A DNA stretch of 5,334 bases from an uncultured Sphingobacteriales bacterium (GTDB lineage Bacteria; Bacteroidota; Bacteroidia; Chitinophagales; Chitinophagaceae). Position numbers and translations under genes: made by a program. The first letter of the stretch is position 1, and each line of letters begins with the position of its first letter. Under the pieces are notes generated by a model. That model worked only from the letters and a program-made list of their open reading frames with translations, was not told the origin of the DNA and searched no databases. The DNA lies in the NCBI GenBank assembly GCA_946887085.1, contig CAMPKG010000232.1, positions 1-5,334 on the forward strand, read 5' to 3'. Positions 4,540 to 5,334 of the stretch are shown here, piece by piece.

Positions 4540-5334
4540 ATGAAGCGGACTGTAATTGTAGTTGTATCCCTGATTGTTGTTTTTGCTGCCGTGCTCACAG
4601 CCTGCAAGCCTGACCCTTCTTTTGCCCCCGAAGTGGCTGAGGAAATGAAATTTGAAGTTCCGGCAGGGTGGCCCCAACCTGCCTATAAATTCGAGAATAA
4701 CGCGCTCACACGCGATGGTTTTGAGTTGGGCAGGAAGCTGTTTTTTGATCCACGCCTTTCGCGTGGCAATACGGTATCCTGCGGTAGTTGCCACCAACCC
4801 TTCTCAGCCTTTGCACAACTCGACCACGATGTGAGCCACGGGGTGGACAATCGTCTTGGCAACAGGAATTCCCCTGCGATCTTCAATATGAACTGGCATA
4901 CGAGTTTCTTCTGGGACGGCGGTGTTAATCACATTGAAGTACAGCCTGTGAACCCCATCCAGAATCCTGTGGAAATGGACGAGACCATTGATAACGTGCT
5001 GGCCAAACTACGTGCGGATGAAACTTATCAAACCATGTTCAAAAAAGCATTTGGCGATGAGGAAGTGACCTCGCAAAAGATGCTGAAGGCGCTGGCGCAG
5101 TTCATGGGCATGCTTGTTTCCAGCAATGCCAAATACGATAAATATATTCGCGGGGAAGCCGGCGGAAGCCTTAGCCAGCCTGAGTTGAACGGTTTGGCCG
5201 TGTTCCGTGCTAAGTGCGCAGAATGCCATAAAGAACCGTTGTTCTCCGATTTTTCATTAAGGAACAATGGGCTACCCGTAACTGTATTTAATGATAGCGG
5301 CCGTGCCCGCATCACGCATAAAGCGGAGGACTTG
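4540..5334 (+). CDS. Di-haem cytochrome c peroxidase/MauG-family lipoprotein (partial, 3' end outside the window)
   Basis: The first 265 residues of a cytochrome c peroxidase family protein, which typically reduces H2O2 with electrons from small cytochromes. Residues 1-21 form a lipoprotein signal with lipobox LTAC, so Cys22 is probably lipidated and the protein anchored facing the periplasm or outside. The N-terminal haem domain has CGSCH (81-85), then SHGVDNRLGNRNSP (99-112) and FFWDGG (123-128). Gln135 and Glu145 (in PIQNPVEM) are spaced 10 apart, as are the active-site Gln and Glu I recall from the Pseudomonas enzyme; His100 is the likely counterpart of its movable N-haem ligand. The second haem site is CAECH (226-230). 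The rest of the C-terminal domain, including the expected axial Met, is beyond the edge. Other members act as MauG-like oxidases, so the substrate is open. The ATG at 4540 starts the signal peptide. The 70-bp gap and possible promoter suggest its own transcript. Confidence 0.92.
   Translation, partial: MKRTVIVVVSLIVVFAAVLTACKPDPSFAPEVAEEMKFEVPAGWPQPAYKFENNALTRDGFELGRKLFFDPRLSRGNTVSCGSCHQPFSAFAQLDHDVSHGVDNRLGNRNSPAIFNMNWHTSFFWDGGVNHIEVQPVNPIQNPVEMDETIDNVLAKLRADETYQTMFKKAFGDEEVTSQKMLKALAQFMGMLVSSNAKYDKYIRGEAGGSLSQPELNGLAVFRAKCAECHKEPLFSDFSLRNNGLPVTVFNDSGRARITHKAEDL

Noticed and set aside
4342..4797. 151-codon minus-strand frame across the 108-residue gene and the peroxidase start
   Set aside because: It is antisense to two well-supported genes, crosses their intergenic gap, and gives a Cys/Arg/His-rich translation without domain character.

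Overview
The window looks like a piece of a Bacteroidetes chromosome, probably Chitinophagaceae-like; the family placement is inference. The evidence is Bacteroidetes-type promoter elements (TAnnTTTG, one with a -33 TTTG at 19-nt spacing), no clear Shine-Dalgarno sequences, a membrane-spanning TPR/helix-turn-helix regulator of a type common in that phylum, and a single-chain glycyl-tRNA synthetase that reads like Bacteroidetes homologues. I see no IS elements, CRISPR arrays, tRNA or rRNA genes, or phage genes, so this appears to be ordinary core chromosome.

Left part, minus strand (1-2610). Reading in the direction of transcription, the first gene is a 46-codon ORF (2470-2610) closed by a strong intrinsic terminator. 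Next is a secreted NTF2-like/DUF4440 protein (1977-2399), then a 585-residue TPR-transmembrane-coiled-coil-HTH regulator (176-1933) with a textbook promoter in the 43-bp gap before it. After a short spacer containing an AT-rich inverted repeat comes the first 13 codons of a probable membrane or exported protein (1-40, running off the left edge).

Right part, plus strand (2679-5334). glyS (2679-4109) diverges from the 46-codon ORF across 68 bp. It ends at a perfect 8-bp intrinsic terminator whose T-run directly touches the start codon of a 108-residue acidic protein of unknown function (4143-4469). A di-haem cytochrome c peroxidase/MauG-family lipoprotein follows (4540 to the right edge, 265 residues visible).

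I do not see one new multi-gene system here. The points most worth a second look are: the unannotated 46-codon gene or small RNA with its own terminator; three genes whose -7 promoter elements lie only 5-8 nt from the ATG, which predicts leaderless or nearly leaderless mRNAs; and the start codon placed against the glyS terminator.
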